NCBI GenBank assembly: GCA_964643295.1
Contig: CAZXSN010000009.1
Span: forward strand, 1 to 64,000
Direction: 5' to 3'
Origin: Merdiplasma sp964643295
GTDB taxonomy: Bacteria; Bacillota; Clostridia; Lachnospirales; Lachnospiraceae
Length of the DNA: 64,000 bases
In this document: positions 60,877 to 64,000 of the stretch, one piece after another
Position numbering within the stretch: position 1 is the stretch's first letter
Layout of the letters: each line of letters opens with the position of its first letter
Translations under genes and position numbers: made by a program
Notes under the pieces: generated by a model
Seen by the model: the letters and a program-made list of their open reading frames with translations, nothing else
The model's database searches: none
What the model was told of the DNA's origin: nothing

Positions 60877-61836
60877 CTATTCATTCCCCTTCCAGAAACC
60901 TTCCTGTCCAAGCTCCGTCATCTGGTGCGGAGAATATCCGCTGCGGTCTTTGAACTGAAGCTCCGGATTGCGGATACTCACTCTCGTTCCCCGCGGCACG
61001 GAAGAGGTTAAAAACACGTTGGATCCGATGATCGCGCCCTCGCCGATGACGGTCTCCCCTCCTAAGATGGACGCTCCGGAATACACGGTCACATCGTCCT
61101 CCAGCGTCGGATGCCGTTTCTTATGGCGCAGCGTCTGTACACTCCTCGTAGAGAGTGCCCCCAGAGTCACGCCCTGATAGATCTTCACCCGCTTGCCGAT
61201 TTCGGTCGTCTCCCCGACCACCACACCGGTTCCATGGTCGATAAAGAAATATTCTCCGATCGTGGCCCCCGGATGGATATCGATGCCTGTCAGGTTGTGC
61301 GCATACTCTGTCATGATACGCGGGATCAGCGGCACTCCCCTCACGTAAAGTTCATGGGCAATGCGGTTCACCGTGATCGCAAACACGCCCGGATAGGAGA
61401 AAATCACTTCGTCCGTATTGTAAGCCGCCGGATCCCCGTCGTAGGCCGCCTGCACATCTGTAGCCAGAATTTTCCGCAGCGCCGGAATCTGTTTCAGAAA
61501 CTGCGTCACAATGCGGTCCGCCTCTGACTCCAGAAATTCCATCCCCCCGGGTGCTCCCCCTTCGGTATGCTGCAGTGCTTTCACCACCTGCTTTTTCAGT
61601 CGGTAATCGATATCTTCCAGAAGCTCTCCGAGATGATATTCGATCGACTGGCTGTTGAGATGCTTGCTCTCAAAGAAACCGGGGAAAATCACGTAACGGA
61701 TCTCTTCCAGGATATCGATGATCAAATCCCGGTTGAGCAGGTTGTCGGTATCGATGCTGCAGGTCTGCGGATACTCCTGATAACTTTCCAGGATGTCACT
61801 TACCAGACTTTTGATTTCTCCGGCTTCTTTTCCCAT
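60877..61836 (-). CDS. Serine O-acetyltransferase (EpsC type)
   Basis: A 319-residue acetyltransferase for cysteine synthesis, O-acetylating serine with acetyl-CoA. Helical N-terminal half (LVSDILESYQEYPQT) and a C-terminal left-handed beta helix of hexapeptide repeats: TGIDIHPGATIGEYFFIDHGTGVVVGETTEIGK near 190-225 and TVYSGASILGGETVIGEGAIIG near 260. The longer N-terminus fits the EpsC branch rather than CysE. ATG 61836 is preceded by AAAGGATTG. No cysK neighbour is seen. Confidence 0.9.
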   Translation of the reverse strand: MGKEAGEIKSLVSDILESYQEYPQTCSIDTDNLLNRDLIIDILEEIRYVIFPGFFESKHLNSQSIEYHLGELLEDIDYRLKKQVVKALQHTEGGAPGGMEFLESEADRIVTQFLKQIPALRKILATDVQAAYDGDPAAYNTDEVIFSYPGVFAITVNRIAHELYVRGVPLIPRIMTEYAHNLTGIDIHPGATIGEYFFIDHGTGVVVGETTEIGKRVKIYQGVTLGALSTRSVQTLRHKKRHPTLEDDVTVYSGASILGGETVIGEGAIIGSNVFLTSSVPRGTRVSIRNPELQFKDRSGYSPHQMTELGQEGFWKGNE

Positions 61837-61925
61837 CAAACACAATCCTTTCTGTCGCCGCCCCGCCGTCCGCAAGATAAGCTTTTCCCTTCCCGCTCTT
61901 CAAACACTCCTGCGGGGAGACTGCG

Positions 61926-63029
61926 TTATGCTTCTTCGCCCGGCTCAGGAGCTGCTTCCCCCAAATCCTTCTCTTCGGCTTCCGATACCGGTTCTTCCTC
62001 TGCCGCGGGCGCTTCTTTCGCTTCTTCCTCGGGTGCAGCCTCCTCTGCTTCTTCTACGGGCTCTTCAGCTTCCTCTGCCTCAGCTTCTGTCGCCGCTTCT
62101 TCAGCTTCTGCTGACTCTACTCCCCCAGCTTCTTCCGGCGCTTCCTCTGCAGGTTCTTCTGCTTCCGCGGCTTCCTCTTCCACAACTTTTTCTTCAGAGG
62201 CTCCCTCTTCGGGTTCTTCTGTGGGTTCTTCGGCGGCAGCTTCCTCTTCAGCCTCCTCTTCCACAGCTTCCTCCGCCTCAGCCTCTTCTTCCGCGGCTTC
62301 TGCCTCAGCCTCTTCTTCCGCAGCTTCTGCCTCGACCTCTTCTTCCACGGGTTCCTCTGCCTCGGCCTCTTCCTCCGCGGCTTCTGCCTCAGCCTCTTCC
62401 TCCGTGGCTTCTGCCTCAGCCTCTTCTTCCGCAGCTTCCTCCGCTTCAAACTCTTCCTCGAATTCTTCCTCTGTGAATTCTTCCCCGGCTGCTTCCTTAG
62501 TCTTATTGGAAGCTTTGCCAGCCCCATTCATCTTCGAAGCAACGCCTTTAACGAACGAATCTGCCTTGTCCGCAAAATCCTCTACAATCGTTTTGGCTTT
62601 TTCCGCCGTATCATCCAGGATCTCCCCAGCCTCGTTTAAGACATCCTTCGCATCCTCTTTCACCTGAGATACAGACTCTTCCGGAAGTTTTGTCCCGCAG
62701 GCGGAGCAGTACTTCTCCCCTTTTGCCGCCAGCCTTCCGCAGTTCGGGCAGCAGGGAAGCCCCTTCACTTTTTTCAGCTGCTCTGTCAGAGAGGCAATCG
62801 TCTCCAGTTCCGCCTTGACGCCTGCGAATTCCTCCTCCAGTCCTTCGATCGGTGTCTCGGCATTTCTCTTATAAACTTCCGTCCCAATCAGCCTATACAG
62901 CCTCTTCAGATTTTTCTTCTCCTCGCTGAGGCGATTGTTCAGCCGGTAGGATTCTCCCATCTTCTGTGCTTCCGCCTTTGTATCCTGACCAAGCTGGATT
63001 AATTTCTTTCCCAATTCTTCGAAACCCAT
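61926..63029 (-). CDS. Zinc-ribbon protein with a long Glu/Ala repeat tail
   Basis: A 367-residue protein. Residues 1-85 are a basic coiled coil (LNNRLSEEKKNLKRLYRLIGTEVYK), then a zinc ribbon CPNCGRLAAKGEKYCSACGTKL with two CxxC at 94-113. After a helical stretch, about 180 residues are nearly all Glu and Ala in repeats such as AEAEAAEEEAEAE, ending PEPGEEA. The tail is low complexity and not a fold I recognise. Similar N-terminal domains occur in Clostridial hypothetical proteins; function unknown. Repetitive codons (GAA/GAG/GCG/GCT) make length variation likely. Confidence 0.8.
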   Translation of the reverse strand: MGFEELGKKLIQLGQDTKAEAQKMGESYRLNNRLSEEKKNLKRLYRLIGTEVYKRNAETPIEGLEEEFAGVKAELETIASLTEQLKKVKGLPCCPNCGRLAAKGEKYCSACGTKLPEESVSQVKEDAKDVLNEAGEILDDTAEKAKTIVEDFADKADSFVKGVASKMNGAGKASNKTKEAAGEEFTEEEFEEEFEAEEAAEEEAEAEATEEEAEAEAAEEEAEAEEPVEEEVEAEAAEEEAEAEAAEEEAEAEEAVEEEAEEEAAAEEPTEEPEEGASEEKVVEEEAAEAEEPAEEAPEEAGGVESAEAEEAATEAEAEEAEEPVEEAEEAAPEEEAKEAPAAEEEPVSEAEEKDLGEAAPEPGEEA

Positions 63030-63287
63030 CGTCCTTCTCCTTTCAGCTATCTGCAGAACTCGTCAACCTGGTATCTTACCGCACAGTATACCATTTTCGT
63101 GTACAATGTGCAAGCCTTTGAAAAATAAGGGAGCGCAGGCGGAAACAGCTTTTGACCGGGAGAATAAAGAGGGAGAAAGAAGAAAAAGTCTTAAGAAAGC
63201 CCTTGGATGGCAGCTGATTTCCCTGTCCGGGGGCAGGAAAAACCCCTGACCTTTCCCGGCAGTCAGGAAAAATCAGGGGCTAAAGTT

Positions 63288-63629
63288 TTACTCGTTGTAG
63301 ATGAGGGCCATGAACACGAGATCCTCATCGGAATTGTTCTCAATCGCGTGGCTCTGCCCGAAGTCAATCAGGCAGACATCGCCGGGACCCACTTCGGTCC
63401 GCGTCAGATCGTCATCGATGAACACCCCGTGTCCCTGCAGGATAAAATACGGCTCCGTATCCCCGACATGCTGGTGACGGCCAATGCTGCAGCCCGGTCC
63501 CAGCGTGATCTTCGCATACAGTCTGCCGTGGCCGTTCATTTCATCCTTGGTGATCACGTGTTCCATCTTCACTTTTCCGTTGCCGCCCCGCATATTTTCT
63601 CTGTACTCTACCTGTGTCTTTCTGACCAT
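63288..63629 (-). CDS. Small cupin-domain protein
   Basis: A 113-residue cupin. The two motifs are GPGCSIGRHQHVGDTEPYFILQG (His, His, Glu metal ligands) and PGDVCLIDFGQSHAIENNSDED with the final His. Metal ligands look complete, so it could be an isomerase, oxygenase or storage-like binder. A 258-bp gap separates it from the zinc-ribbon protein gene. In 63030-63287 and 63630-63928 nothing clear is seen. Confidence 0.85.
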   Translation of the reverse strand: MVRKTQVEYRENMRGGNGKVKMEHVITKDEMNGHGRLYAKITLGPGCSIGRHQHVGDTEPYFILQGHGVFIDDDLTRTEVGPGDVCLIDFGQSHAIENNSDEDLVFMALIYNE

Positions 63630-63928
63630 TTCCTACACCCCCTGTTCACTGTTGCTTCTCCGTAACCTAAATCCCGCCAGGATCCCCAAAAAGCACACCA
63701 GCCTTTTCCAGTAAGAACAGCCCGCTATAAGAAAGCAGCCATCCGGCGAGATTTCTTAACATTCACTTCTTACACGGACAGTCTACCACATCTTGGCGAT
63801 TCTTACAAATCTTTTCTCCAGACTGCACGAAACGCTGTACCGGGTAAATGTTCCGGTATCTTCTTAAAGTAACCCTCACCAAGACTTCCTGCGGGAGTTT
63901 CTCCGGGACGGAAATCTTCTTTCTCCTC

Positions 63929-64000
63929 TCAGGCACCGGCTCTCAGGATCTCATACACTTTTTTAAGATCCAGGCTCTCCCGCAATGTGTCCGCCAGAAG
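63929..64000 (-). CDS. 3' end of a gene leaving the window
   Basis: The minus-strand frame entering from 64000 reads LLADTLRESLDLKKVYEIL and ends RAGA at a TGA (63929-63931). Codon use is good. Only 23 codons are visible, too few to assign a family. Confidence 0.5.
   Translation of the reverse strand, partial: LLADTLRESLDLKKVYEILRAGA

Noticed and set aside
61567..62667. 366-codon Ser/Ala-rich plus-strand frame
   Set aside because: Antisense of the Glu/Ala tail of the zinc-ribbon protein and of the serine acetyltransferase 5' region.

Overview
The window reads as chromosome of a Gram-positive, anaerobic, probably spore-forming member of the Clostridia, most likely Lachnospiraceae-like. Supporting signs are strong purine-rich ribosome binding sites, SpoVG, the paired GlgC/GlgD subunits, a DnaD/DnaI-type helicase-loading pair, a large bacterial SRP RNA, DUF5685 and DUF819 proteins, several GTG/TTG starts and a moderately high GC content. 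No rRNA operon, prophage or CRISPR array is visible.

Layout. 1-0.55 kb: intergenic DNA with stacked hairpins and copy 1 of a dispersed element. 0.7-8 kb: two peptide-turnover genes (M20 dipeptidase, dipeptide epimerase) with a DUF819 membrane protein, a flavin-barrel protein, two small coiled-coil genes (one frameshifted), element copy 2 and an orphan integrase-like DNA-binding domain. 8-22 kb: a long minus-strand run with PepD-type dipeptidase, metallo-beta-lactamase-fold hydrolase, cytidylate-kinase-like protein, CobT, a J-domain/DUF5685/zinc-ribbon trio, a two-component system, pyruvate kinase, an NlpC/P60 cell-wall hydrolase and a glyoxalase-fold protein. 22.5-33 kb: MalQ, an acyltransferase, SpoVG, GlgD-GlgC, MurC, DnaD-DnaI behind a cluster of DnaA-box-like sites, and a PRPP-synthetase-like protein.

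33-41 kb: the clearest event in the window. A 4977-bp IS66-family element (20-bp perfect terminal repeats, perfect 8-bp target duplication) is inserted in a membrane-anchored SbcC/YhaN-type ATPase gene whose SbcD/YhaO-type nuclease partner lies just upstream. Removing the element and one duplication copy restores an open frame of about 625 codons. The element's transposase is more than twice the usual size because of a roughly 500-residue disordered Ser/Asp/Glu tail with an internal duplication.

41-51 kb: a ferredoxin/cupin operon divergent from a Crp/Fnr regulator with a palindromic site between them, element copy 3, MscL with a zinc ribbon, a HAD phosphatase with an ArsC/Spx-like protein, tRNA-Ser(CGA), TadA, a TSUP transporter fused to a polyprenol-kinase-like domain, a class M sirtuin next to a zinc macrodomain (reversible ADP-ribosylation), and SRP RNA with a near-consensus promoter. 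51-64 kb: an orphan NrdG-like activase, a PfkB kinase, an RlmI-like methyltransferase, a decayed DUF3791/DUF3990 cassette, HtrA, DUF2284, Maf, an AEC transporter, a 49-codon gene, EpsC-type serine acetyltransferase, a zinc-ribbon protein with a Glu/Ala tail, a cupin and the 3' end of a gene leaving the window.

All family calls are by eye from motifs; no database search was possible.
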